The translations under genes were made by a program, and so were the position numbers. Below the pieces are notes generated by a model. It ran no database searches, was not told where the DNA came from, and saw only the letters and a list, made by a program, of their open reading frames with translations. This document shows positions 36,823-49,303 of a stretch of 64,000 bases of DNA, piece by piece. The stretch is from Silene latifolia (lineage: Eukaryota > Streptophyta > Magnoliopsida > Caryophyllales > Caryophyllaceae): the NCBI RefSeq assembly GCF_048544455.1, contig NC_133537.1, positions 15,747,541-15,811,540 on the forward strand, written 5' to 3'. Within the stretch, counting starts at the first letter, position 1; each line of letters starts with the position of its first letter.

Positions 36823-38092
36823 TGTTGGAATATGTGTCCTCCGACAATAATGCGATCACGATTGTTGATCATGATGATCACATGTTTAAGTCTCATTAAA
36901 ATGAATACAATTGGGAAGTAATATTGTTATGTCAATGGTCAACATATATCGGTAATGATTGGTGACTAGAGTTTGACATTATTCACGTCGTGTGACGGTG
37001 GTGATCAGTTGACCCCTAGGTCATACCTAAAGGGCAATACTCTTAATTGATTATTTAATTAATCGTATAATGTTACGAGTTAATTAAATTACTTGAAAAT
37101 TGACGACGATTTTGGAAGTAAAATTTACGTATCAAATTGAAATGTGATTAAATGAGATACGGTCTGAGTAATTGAATTGTATCATTACTCGGATGAAATA
37201 ATTGTTTAATGTAACAATTAAATTGAATGAATTGTTATAAATACAATCAGTTGTGATTTATAAATTGGTAAAATTTTTGGCACAAGTAAATATGAAATTA
37301 CTAAGTCAATTTTTGTATGTGACGTATTTTTATTAATACGTTGATTTTTAGTATGTTAAAAATACATAACAAATATATGTGACATGTGACATGTAACATA
37401 TAGACAATTGACAAAAAAATAATATGGAATCCATATTAAAGAATGGGCCGAAAATTAGAAGGGTTTATACTAATTATATGTTGTTTGTAATTAGTGGAAA
37501 ACACAATGATTAAAAGGAAACCTAGCCATGCAAGCCTATTGTTCCTTGTGAAGAACAATTTCTCCATGCATTGGCTCACCCTAAAGCTCCTCTTACACGG
37601 TTTTGGGGAAGCAAATGTGATCATTGTTTTTCTTTAATTTTGCCTAATAATATACTAAAGGTAGTGTATTATTTCCATTCCATTCACTCATCCAAAATCA
37701 CAAGTTCTAGTGAGAAGAAAAATCCTCTCTTCTTCTCTCTTAAAAACCGAAATTTATAAGAGTTTTATAAAAGTTTTTGGTTCAATTTTCTACTAAAATT
37801 AATATTATACTAGTATTGTAATATTAATTAGATTAAGTGTTAAGCCTTGGGTATAAAGCATAGGGAGAGATCTTACACTTAGATCTTTATTCTTCCATTG
37901 GAAAAGCTCAAGAACAAGAAGAGAAAGGTGATCTCTCTTGTGCCCTAATAGCCGAAATCTACTATGTAAGGACATGATTTCTCCTCTATTTATATTATTG
38001 TTTGCATGCATAAGATCCGTAATTAATTTTATGACAAATTATTTAGACATATAAGAGTATGTTAACATGTATATGAATCTACATTTCCTTCA
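36823..38092 (+). repeat. Gag-only element 3' LTR
   Basis: 1270 bp, ends TGTTGG...CTTCA, followed by TSD CAACC at 38093-38097. The small ORFs shared with the other LTR are not genes. Confidence 0.95.
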
Positions 38093-38794
38093 CAACCAAG
38101 GGTACATCTTCGATTACACCGATGAGAAATTTAACCGATCGATCGGCTAGTTGAAGTGAAACTCTAGTTGGCTTCAAATCTCCCAAATCAAGCCTCTTGA
38201 AGATTGAAAGTGGCATGAGGCTCACACTAGCCCCCAAGTCACATAATGCTCTTTTAATAGCCACTCCTTGGATAGAGCACGGAATTGAGAAGCTACCCAG
38301 ATCTTCTAGCTTATTTGTAAGCTTGTTGGTGTGAGTAAGAATAGCACTACATTCCTTAGAGAGGTTGATGGTTTGCACCTCTCCATTCTTCTTTTTCAAA
38401 GTGACAAGATCCTTAAGAAACTTACCATATGATGGAATTCGGTAATCATATCAAGGAAATGAATCGTGACATTCATTCCCTTCAAGATCTCAACAAACTT
38501 CTCACATTTCTTTTCAAGCCTAGGCCTTGCAAGCCTTTGTGGAAAGGGTACCGGTGCTACATACTCCCTTGGTGGTGGAGTACATTCTTTGGCTTTAGTT
38601 GTAATTGGTTCATCTTGCTTTGGAGGATCAACCATCTCCACCTCCTTTGACTTCTCCACCCTAATTTCACCTTCTTCCACAACTTCAACCGGGTGCTCTT
38701 TCACTTCTTCACTAGACACCCTCTTCCTTTTCCACTTAGGAGATTTCTCAACCTCCTCCAATTGCCTTCCACTCCTCAAAAATACCGCGTTCAT
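38093..38794 (-). pseudogene. Athila gag-protease junction and protease N-terminal part
   Basis: From 38794 leftwards: NAVFLRSGRQLEEVEKSP is the usual start of the linker before protease, then an acidic/basic spacer, FPQRLARPR, and, after a one-base deletion near 38440, KKKNGEVQTINLSKECSAIL and the protease core ALCDLGASVSLMPLSIFKRL (D-L-G-A, as normal for Athila). The frame runs into the inserted element at 38097 and goes on at 29290. Confidence 0.88.
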
Positions 38795-38799
38795 CTCCC

Positions 38800-40364
38800 T
38801 TAATTAACCGTATTACCCGGAAATTTCCCCGGATTTTGAGCCAATTGACTCAATTGTTGAGAAATTTGGGCTACATGAGTTTCCGTAGCTTTTTGGGATG
38901 CTCTTATTTCATCATTAACCCGGCTTTGTGAGGTAATGTGGTTGTCAAGCTTTGAGCCGGCTTTTTGGTTTGATATCACCAATTGCTCAAAAGCTTGCTC
39001 CCAAGAGGGTTTTTGAGGGGTTTGAAAGTTTTGGTTTTGAGGTTGGTTGAAGTTTTGTCCCTTGAAACCCCCAAATGGTTGTTGGTTTTGAGTGATAAAT
39101 TGTTTTCCTTGGAAGCCGGGTGGGATTTGTCTTTGGAATTGAGAGTTTTGATTGAACCTTTGTTGTTGCGTTGAGGAAGTGGTTGGGTTTTGAATGTTTT
39201 GTGAAGCATAAGACAAAAAAGGGTGAGTTCTTTTTCCATTACCAAATTGGTTGTTGTTATTGTTGAACCCTTGCCTTGCACTTGTGGATTCCCAAACTCC
39301 ATTTGCTTGCTCATAGCATTTCTCTTGGGGGGGTGCAATCAAGGGACACCCAATTGGAGTGTGCCCTTGTTCCCCACACAACTCAAAAGACAAGACTTGC
39401 CTCATATCGGAGCTTGAATGTTTTGAATTTAGCAAAGCAACTTGTTGGGTAAGTTCATTTAGCATCCCCTTAACCTCCACATTCAAAACCGCGTTAGAAC
39501 CCTTGTTCTTGCCTTTTCTCAATTGTCTATCACTTTCCCATTCCATAGTTCGTGAGGCCATCTCCTCAATTAGCTCATTTGCCGCTTTATGCCCCAAAAT
39601 GTCTAAGGCACCTTTTCCCAACCCCGCATCTAATGAAAGCTGAAGGTCTTGGGTCAACCCTTTGTAAAAATTGTTCACTAGCTCGGCCTCGGAGATGCCA
39701 TGGTGGGGGCATAACCGTTGGAGTCTCTTATACCTCTCCCATGCCTCATATAAGGTCTCATCCTCTTCTTGAATAAAACTTTTTAGTTCACTCTTGACCT
39801 TTGCCGTTCTTGAGGGTGGGAAATACTTATTCAAAAATGCCGAAGCCAACTCATCCCATGTCTTGAAGGAATCCGGGTCACAATTCGTTAACCAATCCTT
39901 GGCCGAACCCCTAAGTGAACGGGGGAACAACCTAAGGCGTCCGCATCATCGGAGACCCCATTCGCCTTGTACATATCACAATTTTCAAGGAACTCATTTA
40001 AATGATCATTTGGGTTCTCCAAGGGACCTCCTCCAAATTGGTTGTCTTGAACAAGGTTGAGCAAGGCATTTTTTATCTCAAAGTTATTAGCTTGAATTCT
40101 TGGCCTTTGGATGCTTGGGTTTACTATGTGCTTAGGAGCCATAGTCTCTCTTATCGGAACCGGATCACCCATGATATTAGATTCTTCTACTATCACTCCA
40201 AAAGGATTCTCGAACACTTCAATTGTTTCTTGTTGATTACCTTCTTCTACCGGTGGTGTGTCTAGAAAACCCCTTCTTCTTAGAGAATTAAGTCTTCTTG
40301 CCGTAGCTTCAATTTCAAGATCAAGTGGATATGTTGGTTGACCTCTTCTTCGTCGCCTATTCAT
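38800..40364 (-). pseudogene. Athila gag
   Basis: Starts at ATG 40364 (MNRRRRRGQPTYPLDLEIEA). A one-base loss near 39932 splits it; the second frame holds the Ty3 Gag core (FPRSLRGSAKDWLTN, TWDELASAFLNKYFPPSRTA, ETLYEAWERYKRLQRLCPHH). The zinc knuckle reads F-E-L-C-G-E-Q-G-H-T-P-I-G-C, where the first Cys is Phe (TTT for TGT), so it lacks one ligand. The C-terminal half is very rich in Gln/Asn, followed by a probable coiled coil (IRASQKATETHVAQISQQLS). The frame stops at 38800; the linker goes on in another frame. Confidence 0.88.
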
Positions 40365-40469
40365 GCAAAAGACCTAAGCACTTGAAAGAAAGGATTAGTT
40401 ACAAAGGACTTAGTCTAAACTAGAACAAAAACGATTAATATCTAGCCGTACTCCCCGGCAACGGCGCCA
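40365..40469 (-). other. Athila 5' leader with tRNA-Asp primer site
   Basis: On the minus strand TGGCGCCGTTGCCGGGGAG (40451-40469) is the tRNA-Asp complement used by Athila elements, six bases inside the 5' LTR. The gag ATG follows about 90 bases downstream. Confidence 0.9.
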
Positions 40470-40475
40470 AAAACT

Positions 40476-42550
40476 TGATGGTATCAAGTAATACCTCGCA
40501 AGTGCACGATTTGTCGATGCACACTTTAGAGGGTCGATCCCACAAGGAGTAGATGGACTACTAATCGTTCTAGTTCGCGAGCTTAGCTAAGTCAAACAAA
40601 AATAGAGAGGTGGTAACGATCTAGCACTAACTAGCAAATTAAAAGGCTAATAAACTAGACAAGCAAAGAACAAGTTAAAAAGGATTAAGAGTTGATCAAA
40701 TAATAGGAAAGGCTAGAACTCGGTTCTCCCACGGATATACGTAATTCCACATGTTAATTCTCTCGGCTAATCATAAGGGGTAGAAAGGTAAGAGGGAGAT
40801 TGCTCTAATTCGCCTAGAACCTCCCTCTCGGGTTCGCAATAGGACACTAGCTATCCCAACTAACCCCCCTCTCGGGTTTGAAAGTCGGTATTCCTAACTC
40901 AAAACCCAACAACCCCGAAAACATGCATTTTTCCAAGGAGGTCAAGAATTTGGTCAAGGTCATTAAGCCCTCGTCGTATTCCGGGTCATCCCACTCCTCC
41001 TCTCGGAGGTCGATTTCAAACACTAGTCTAGAGGCACCCTCCCTCGGTTCTCCCTTTCGGTCTCAACCTTTGTTGGTGACAAGGTCAAATTCCGGGTATA
41101 CGATTCCCAACCTAACCAACTCTCGTTGGTGGACAAGGGTCACAAATCAACACTACCCAAAAGTCAATCCTTAAACCATGTAATTCCTCTCAACTACCCT
41201 CACCAAATTCCCCAACAAATTAGCCTTTATGAGAATTAATTAGTGAAATTACCCATACCGGGTCAAACCGAGTCCTAGAAGAAGACTACTCACTATTCAT
41301 ATTTCTAAAGGCAAGAGAAACAATAAAGATGGAGTCTTTAAGCATAAACATAATGGGAGGATGAATTCTACTTCTAAACATGCAACAATCCAACAACAAT
41401 TATGAAGAAAGATAATTTAAACTAATAATGAGGATGATTAGACTAAAAGACACAATCTTTAACAAAAGCAACTCAAAGATTCAACCTTTAACACAAGGAA
41501 ATCAAGGACTCAATCTTTGGGTGTAAATAACAAGGATGAACAAAGGAAAGATGAACAAGAGTGAAAATAACAACAATCAAACAACAAGTATGAAAATTTA
41601 ACATAAACAATTAAACCAAACTTAATGGAAAAGCAAATGTAAACTAATGAAATTAGGAAGAGAAATAATACCAACTCAATAGCAAGAAAGGAATTTGGAT
41701 TGAACAATAAGGAAGGAGAAACCTTCAATATTCTTACAACCCAATTTCTACTACTAAGTATGATGTAATAATTGAAGAACGTGTCTAATTAAGGAAAGAT
41801 TAACAAGGTAATTAACAAGGTTCAAACTTGGAAAGGGAAATTAATTTAGATCTGGGAGTGTGTGTACAAATGGTTAAGGGAGGGGGTATATATAGTTTGC
41901 ACCAAGATTAGGGTATGATTTGTAAATGGGCTTGAAACACGGGTATGCGCTCCGTAGGTCACCATTTGTCAGACCCTATGACCATTTGTCGGGCTTATGA
42001 CCGGGTGGAAAGTTCTGAAGTTGAATTATTTTTGGATATCATCAGTGTCCTTGGCGGGCACATTTCACGGGTCATGACCGGGTGGGGTACGTTGACTTCA
42101 ATCTTGTCTTCTGGGCTCTATGGGAACTCCCGGTAACCGCTTTTGCCGCTTTATATACCTCGGTGGGAAGTTCTGTAACTTCCTTGATTTTTCAGCTCTT
42201 TGTTCTCCCCGGATGATGGCTTCAAGCCGCCACCGGGCCGGGAATCCTCTTTGCCTAATCTTAGCTTGAATTCTATACATTTGGTGTTCCCAACCGGCTG
42301 ACCGGCTGCCGGCCTACCGGCTGGGAATACTTCTCAGCTTCAATTCCTCCTTCTTCCATGCTTAGTTGAGTGGGCTCTTCTTCTAGCTTCAATTCTCCCA
42401 TTCTCGCCTCAATTCCTGCAAGGGAAATACAATATCATAGGCATGGGGATTGGGATATGAATTGCAAGCAAGAACGTATAAAACCGACTCAAATGGACTC
42501 GGAAAGCATGAGAATAGGGGGGAAAAAAGGTGCAAAATGATCATATATCA
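40476..42550 (-). repeat. Athila 5' LTR
   Basis: 2075 bp, pairs with 16337-18411. It starts TGATGG on the + strand where the other copy has TGTTGG. In 41945-42250 it differs strongly from its partner although both sides match almost base for base. Confidence 0.93.
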
Positions 42551-43183
42551 AACCCACTTATTAGTCCATACATTCAAATTAGAATCCAAACCTGGTTTCC
42601 ATCCAATTTGTTTGCTCACAAAATCTAGACCATGTAGAATACTTCTAGCACCCCATGATAAGTTGTTACCACTTTGCATCACCCATTTGTCCTTCAAAAC
42701 GCCACCCCCTAGAAGTTTTTGACGAAAAACACGTGCGAAAAAAGACCTATCACCAGATACAATCCTCCATGCATGCTTCCCAAGCATTGCTTGATTAAGA
42801 CACTCAATATTCCGAATCCCAAGGCCACCCTCCCTCTTTGGTAAACTAAGAAATTTCTGACTATACCAATGGACAGTTCTCCCCGATCTACCACCCGCCC
42901 ACCAAAAATGTGATAATAAGGAATTCACCTTATTAGTCACACTTACTGGTATTTTAAATACCGATAGAAAGTAATTAGAGATGTTTGATAGGACAGACGA
43001 GATTAAAGTTAAACTTCCCGCTGGAGTCAAAAAAATCCCATTCCATGAAGAGATACGCCTCATGACAATATCAATAAGTCCTTTGAATAGTTCCCTCTTC
43101 GATCCTTGCAAGTCCGTTGGTAGCCCAAGATACTTTCCCAATCCTTTATTTCCTTTTACTCGTTGATTCCGCATTCCACAACG
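42551..43183 (-). pseudogene. LINE ORF2 middle part: RT thumb region
   Basis: Contains GNKGLGKYLGLPTDLQGSKR, MRRISSWNGIFLTPAGSLTL, LLSHFWWAGG and GGLGIRNIECLNQAMLGKHA, the conserved region after the palm in plant L1-like LINEs. The frame is open over the whole piece. At the right it continues from 56513 and at the left into 16336, with the AACCC and CAACG target copies counted once each. Confidence 0.9.
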
Positions 43184-44533
43184 TGTAACACCCCCATACT
43201 CCAAGTGCCTTACCAGGACCACTCAGATATGAAGATATTACCATCTCGGTTACCCGAGGCATGATAATCATAAGACAATGAAGAAACATACTTTATTAAA
43301 CAAGTTAAGTGATTACATAACAAAACCAACTGTAAGCAAAATACAACTGCTCTCAAACTATAAACCAACTGAAAGGAACTGTCCTAACAAACACAGCGGA
43401 AGACTAAAGACTCTGATATGTGATGACTCCATCCCCAGCTAGATCCCACGCGTATCCAAGATATACCCTGCAAAATCGCTCACCACCCCGAATGGATCAC
43501 CACAGTTTTTAAAACATTTAAACGGGGTCAGTACTAATCACACAATTTATATACATATCAACAATCCGATAAACAGACAGCTCACACCGTCACACATATA
43601 ATCACACCAATCCCAACAATCTCAATCACCGACTGTCCACTGGACCAGCCCTGCCAGTGGGGGACCGCAGCCGTACCCACCAAATCCCCGGTCTTCATAT
43701 TGAGCGATTTCCCTGTTCATTAATGTGCACATCCCCTTCCGTGGCGGGTTCCACGAAGGGCGAAACTAGGGCGTGAAGCCACTCCCGCAAGTGACCCCAC
43801 TCAGCCGAGGACACGCCTCGAGAACCATAGACAACAATCACAATCACAATCACAACCGTCACAATACAATTACTATATTATTCAATCAACCACAACACAT
43901 CAACAATCATCCCATTATGGGACTAATACTGAGTAGGAAATCCTACCTGGAACAGCAACACAATCAGACGGTCTCAACAGCTGTATTAAAATTCCTATTC
44001 TATGAATCCTCTTCCTAGCATATAATCACATAATCACTAATTACACAAAACTACCACAAATCCTCAATTCCCAAAATTAGGGTTTAACGAAACTTAATTA
44101 AATATAACAAATTCGATACATAGATCTTACCCTCGACGCAAGGATCACAAAGATGCAAAGAACGGTGAAATCCGACACCTCTAGCTCCGGGATTTGCTAA
44201 TGATGCGATGACAGACAAACTACGTAACTCCTTTTCTCCTCACTTAGGTTTTAGAAAAGATAAAAGAAACTAAGAAAAGGGACGGACAACCTTTTATACT
44301 TATCTCGCATCATTTAACAAAACCCGACAAAACATCCCCCGTAAACCGGCTACTCGATCGAGTAGCTGAAGTACTCGATCGAGTGCCCCCTTACTCGATC
44401 GAGTATCAACGGTACTCGATCGAGTACCCAACAGGTCAGAAACTATTTTAAAACGCAACTCACCCTTACTCGACAGAGTAAGGCCTACTCGATAGAGTAC
44501 CCAGAGACTCATAAATACGGAGTATATATTACA
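43184..44533 (-). repeat. Gypsy 3' LTR with CTCGATCGAG palindromes
   Basis: 1350 bp. Between 44345 and 44505 it has four CTCGATCGAG palindromes (ACTCGATCGAGT at about 44350, 44372, 44395 and 44414) and two diverged copies (CTCGACAGAG, CTCGATAGAG). The last 388 bp match 56123-56507 with about four substitutions and a small indel. Confidence 0.92.
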
Positions 44534-47442
44534 GTCTTCCCTCCTTAAAAAGAACTTCGTCCCCGAAGTTCAACCCATACATGAAACAACCATGCTAACT
44601 CGACCTAGACACAACAACATAACTAAGAACTCAAGAACTCGACCAAACATAAAACATGAACTCTTAACACCCACTCCGGCCACCAACTATGTTTACTTCC
44701 TTAACATGACTCACAATATCGTATCCACCACATATATGTCTCTCACAACACCAATTCCATACAACACCAACTACCATCTTCTAACGCTGCTAGCTCCATA
44801 GTATCATCCACTATCAAATCCAAAATCAAGACACTCATAGACATCAAACGGAATGTTACATTCTACCACCCTTAAAAGGAACTTCGTCCTCGAAGTTTAC
44901 TAACACTCATAAACATCATCATCCAACTGTCAACACTGGTGAAATATTCTCACACTCCTAAACATCGAACAACTACAAGCACGGTCATGACCTTTAACAA
45001 AATTAACCACAACACGAATCAACCTTTTATTCGACATCAAGACTCAAACTTCCAAATATATTACCATATGCACACCTATCAAAATCTCTTTTATCGCATC
45101 CTACTCCTGTTAAGATAAATGTTACGTCCTCGTAACTCACTAATACTAAATCATAGCTATATCGTCTCATTATCCTCATCACCACCGCATGTCAAAGATA
45201 GCCACCTATAATCTAAACACTCGCCATGTATATATCCAAAGCTCTCTTACTTAAACATTTCTCATATCTCAACTCATTCGGCCCATCACCTAACCTATAC
45301 CATAAAACTCGTAGCAAAATCACCATACTAACTCTCCATTATTACTGCAAAACAACATACCTCTCTATGTAAAGCACCTATCTCCCAAAAGCATAACTCA
45401 CGATCCACACTCGTTATGTACACTCACACTAGATCCTCAAGTTCTTTCCTTGATTACCGCAAAACTCATACATAACTTAACATGACACTAATTTCCCCAA
45501 CACCCTACACTCACTGTCTCCACAAAGGATTATGAACCCCCGCATCTTTCGGTCATTACCACACATGTTTTACGAATCACTTGCCATTACCATGTCTACT
45601 AAGCCTTATCTAGAACAAGATCGAATTCATCAGAACAACCTCTCACAACCGTGTCCCATCAACAGAGTGTCACTATACCATGACAACAACGAAAACATAT
45701 ACACCTCTATTTCATATCGTACTCTACCCTCATTCCCAAACTTAACCTGGTGAAGAAAACATCAACAAACAAAACAACAAATATCTATCTGTCCAAACCA
45801 AACTCACCAGGAAACAACAACAAACAAAACAACAACTATGTATAACTGATATGTACTTTTGAGAACTCGTATCATAATCATCCCGCCTACGCCACCACAA
45901 CCGGTGACGGCATCGCAACACCGCCACCAACAGCCACACCGCAGTGCGAAAATACCCGCACCACCACACTATGTACCGTGCCCAGATCACCACCCGAGGC
46001 ACAACAACCACATCGATAGACATCACAACTGCATACAATTCCCATAAACACTGACTCAGAATAACTTCTCAGACAAGGAAAACTTACTCAAATCCACTTT
46101 ACTAAATCACAACGCAATATATTTTATGGATTAAACAGATAATAACCTCGTGAATATCATTCCCTTACCATATCACAGATTGACATGTATCATGAATACA
46201 TACTAGTATAGCCAGTCATGCCAGATCACTCAAATTATTACCTTTTTGAATATCATTCAATTAGATTAGCGTACTCAACATGCATTACAGAACATTCAAA
46301 TAGCAACTTTATGATAATCACACCATACCACGTCTTGTGAGGTCAAAACCTCACACAAACATTTATATATCATAGACCCGTAATCACATCCAACCAGTCA
46401 ATCCTGATCACGTAAGTTACCACTCAACAAAGGTTACCTGTCGCCCGAGCTTAACTCGCATGCCCCTCATCACCTTCTTCCATTCGCATAACCAGCACCT
46501 TCTGCCATACATAACTACACAGCTAACACTCACTATGAGAAACCGGCTTTTAAGACTATGTCTTATACTTCCTCACAACCATACCTATCAATTCAATCTC
46601 TACAAAATCAGCCTCTTTAGAATTGCCATCTTTCCTATTTATCGTTAACCTTAACCACTAGCGACAACATCTCCACACAACTACCGTTCATACATCAAAC
46701 TTCTTACACTCATCTCTAAACATCACTGTTCCTTCCCTATCTTTGGTTATCATTCCTAATAACGAGCATCAAATCTATCAACAAAATTACCTCAACATTC
46801 TTCCTAATACTATCCTTAATTGTATCATCATCTAACTTTCCACCAAAATCTCATATCATGCAGATATTCTATCAACTTCTTACTTTCCTTAATCCCTCAA
46901 AACTCAAGACTAATCATGTTATTCCGAAACTCCTATATAACCATTAATTCAATTCCTCATGATAGTATCATGCATCTCGACGATTCCTTACTTTTATCAC
47001 ATAACTCCGGTGAACATTTTCTTAGTTTTACTCCCCTCATTCTTTTCTTTTTACACTCGACTAAAGCAATTAACCATTCAACTCCTTATTACTTCTTCCT
47101 AACTCTTTAGTGTTCCGGTTACTTTCTCATTGCTCCAAAATTCCAATCCCATTATTTCTTATCGATCTTATCTCACTCTTCCTTACAATGGGTCCCTTCT
47201 CATCACTCCACTCACTCACACTTGCCACTAATTTGTCCATAAAAAAAAATCAATGTTTAATGTTCAAACAATTACATCTCCCTTTTGACATCTCTAGAAA
47301 TCAAAATTCTTTTTATACCGTTAATTGCCCAAGGAAATCACACATTAGTTTCGTCTCTCGATAACACAAATTTCCATACTCAGTCACTATCTGCAAATCC
47401 ACGTCGCAACATGTCTCCATTAAGTTCACTATATACCACTCG
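44534..47442 (-). other. Gypsy internal remnant, non-coding
   Basis: A/C-rich on the + strand (T/G-rich in the element's sense). No Gag or Pol residues were recognised in any frame. A second copy of the polypurine/LTR-edge block lies at about 44855-44900 (ATGTTACATTCTACCACCC then TTAAAAGGAACTTCGTCC), 320 bp from the first. Small ORFs of 60-98 codons are chance. Confidence 0.55.
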
Positions 47443-47490
47443 TCTGAAAATCACAATGAAAAATATACGTGGCCTCGCTCTGATACCACT
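47443..47490 (-). other. Extra copia-2 leader piece with primer binding site
   Basis: Identical to 55098-55145 and includes GCTCTGATACCACT, the complement of the tRNA-iMet primer site TGGTATCAGAGC. The homology stops abruptly at 47443, where gypsy DNA begins. Confidence 0.9.
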
Positions 47491-48467
47491 TGTAGGGTAA
47501 TATCCGTATAAGACCCTTTAAATTTAGGACTATAACGTAAATTTAACATGCGATTATCGTCATAAAACATAAATACAATAGAGAAACGATAAGGAACAAG
47601 AATCAACCTCGGGTCCTTTGAAATGCGGCGTAATGAACAGAAATCAAAGTAGATTTCCTCCTAATCGTTGCACCCAAGACCGTCTGAGACTATGCCCCTT
47701 GTGCTAGAAAGAATTCTCTAATTGCCTTGCAATATTGAGATAATTTTGTGAGGTTTTCTGATGTGAGATCTAGGTTTCAGAGGAATAATCTCCAAAACCC
47801 TAGTTTCTGTAAAAATGAGATGATCACTTGCAAAAGAGAGATGCCCTCCCTTTTGTTCACTCGGTCCGTGGGTTTCATGGGGAGTGAGTGGGCTTTCCAC
47901 TTTCTCCTCATTTTAACTCATGGTCCGACTCGTCTCGCTAAAATGTATACGACGGGTTTTCAATTACAAATCGTCATCGGTTATCGGTTTAAAATATCAA
48001 CTAGTAACACGACTCAGTCGATATATTAATACGTGTCCGACAAAGACAATATTGTATAATTGATTGATTCAATATACATTAATTAAATATAATTGCTTAT
48101 ATTCAATTTACAAATTAACCGCTTAATTCGTTTTCGCCATGATTATTTAATCCGTATTAAATAATTATCTCAACATCGCGTTTGACTAATTACTAGTCAA
48201 TAACTCTGACTAACTGGTTAGTCATGTTAGGCATCAACATGACTGTATTTTCATACTGTCACATCTCTCAAACGTATCCTATAGGTGTGACTTTTAGGGA
48301 CCAGTTGATCACCGCCATCTGTATGACAATAACGTCAAACTTATCTAGCAAGCCAACCGTTATTGATAAACGTGGATCAACTGATAATAATACCAAAAGT
48401 ATGCCCTTTGATCCTTTTAGAGATTTGTAAGTCCTTGCACTAACTGTAAAGGACACCAGCCCCAACA
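47491..48467 (-). repeat. copia-2 3' LTR (shared LTR of the tandem)
   Basis: 977 bp; minus-strand ends TGTTGGGGCTGG...ACCCTACA. The element's polypurine tract lies directly to its right. Confidence 0.93.
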
Positions 48468-49303
48468 AGCTCCCACTTGTCCGTACAAGTGTACGTGCAA
48501 TGACGTTATCCGCACTAACTGGAGGACACAACTCCAAACAACTCCCACTTGTCCGTACAAGTGTATGTGCGATAACCGATTCTCATATTCATTTAAAAAT
48601 TTCTCCCACTCAATGTAAAACAATTTGCAGATCCGGATCCGCAAAGGTCGTATTTTACAATCGATCTGGATCAAGAGTGTTTTCCCCGACTAGAGAGTAA
48701 CTTAACTGATAAAACGAATCCGTATCCGAGCATGGCCATGCATTTCGATTCTGACTCCTCGAGTGGCCCCGAGAAATATCGAGTACGATAAAGGCTGAAT
48801 ATTTCCTTCAACTCGACTCCTTCCGATCTAAGCACGCATGAAATGACCAGAAAAAAATCTACTTGGCCCCCTGTTACGGATGACCGTGAGAAAGAAACCA
48901 AAGTCACCCAAAATCTGCCGTAGTCTCAAGAGACAGTCGATAGTCAAAAGAATCGACTCTTAGGATCACTATAGAGGTCCTATCCACGACCTGGCACCGA
49001 ATGTTATAAAACATTTAAGACTCCACGTCGATTTCACAATTGTGTCCTACGAGATATCCGTATAACTCGCCTCTGTGATTGGTCAGTCAACCGATTGACT
49101 TATGGCTCGTTGAACCCACCATCAACCAACGTCACAAAATAATTGCCAGAGTTATCAGCTCATGTGGGCAATTAAGGACTAAAAATATAATGTTTGTTCA
49201 GTTCACTTTGTGGTGTTCAAAATTGTCGTAAAATTCCACATGAAAAACAAAATATATAAATATCAAAACGATGATGTCGTATAGAGTACACAAGAAGATG
49301 AAT
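48468..49303 (-). other. copia-2 3' non-coding region with duplicated PPT
   Basis: The tract AAGTGGGAGCT (minus strand, 48468-48478) adjoins the LTR. About 70 bp away the block ACTCCCACTTGTCCGTACAAGTGTA (read here as two halves, ACTCCCACTTG and TCCGTACAAGTGTA) recurs at 48541-48565 with a copy of the LTR start, so the PPT/LTR edge is duplicated. No gene is seen in the remaining 700 bp. Confidence 0.75.

Larger units (their letters stand above)
29291..38092 (+). mobile_element. Gag-only copia-type element (TR-GAG-like) inside Athila
   Basis: LTRs at 29291-30559 and 36823-38092 (1269/1270 bp) are nearly identical and start TGTTGGAATATG and end TTTCCTTCA. TSD CAACC flanks the element at 29286-29290 and 38093-38097. 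A tRNA-iMet-like primer site and a polypurine tract give + orientation. The only coding sequence is an intact Gag of 298 aa; the 3 kb after it have no protease, integrase, RT or RNase H. This is the layout described for plant TR-GAG elements, which depend on a relative for pol. The copia element at 47443-56122 has a clearly related Gag. Confidence 0.9.
16337..42550 (-). mobile_element. Athila-type Ty3/gypsy retrotransposon inserted in the LINE
   Basis: LTRs of 2075 bp each (16337-18411 and 40476-42550) are flanked by TSD AACCC (16332-16336, 42551-42555). A tRNA-Asp primer site lies inside the right LTR, so the element reads on the minus strand. The order gag, protease, RT, RNase H, integrase, then an extra env-like ORF, followed by about 6 kb of non-coding DNA before the 3' LTR, is that of plant Athila elements. 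It is interrupted in the protease by a gag-only copia-type element (29291-38092). At least six single-base frame lesions make it non-autonomous. Confidence 0.93.

Noticed and set aside
29903-38011. Pairs of identical small ORFs (29903/37436, 30038/37571, 30272/37805)
   Set aside because: They lie inside the two LTRs of the gag-only element and are identical only because the LTRs are.
45532-47500. Several 60-98 codon ORFs
   Set aside because: A/C-rich non-coding gypsy remnant; no conserved residues and no consistent frame.
47718-48674. ORFs repeated at 55373-56156
   Set aside because: Parts of the copia-2 LTR pair, not genes.
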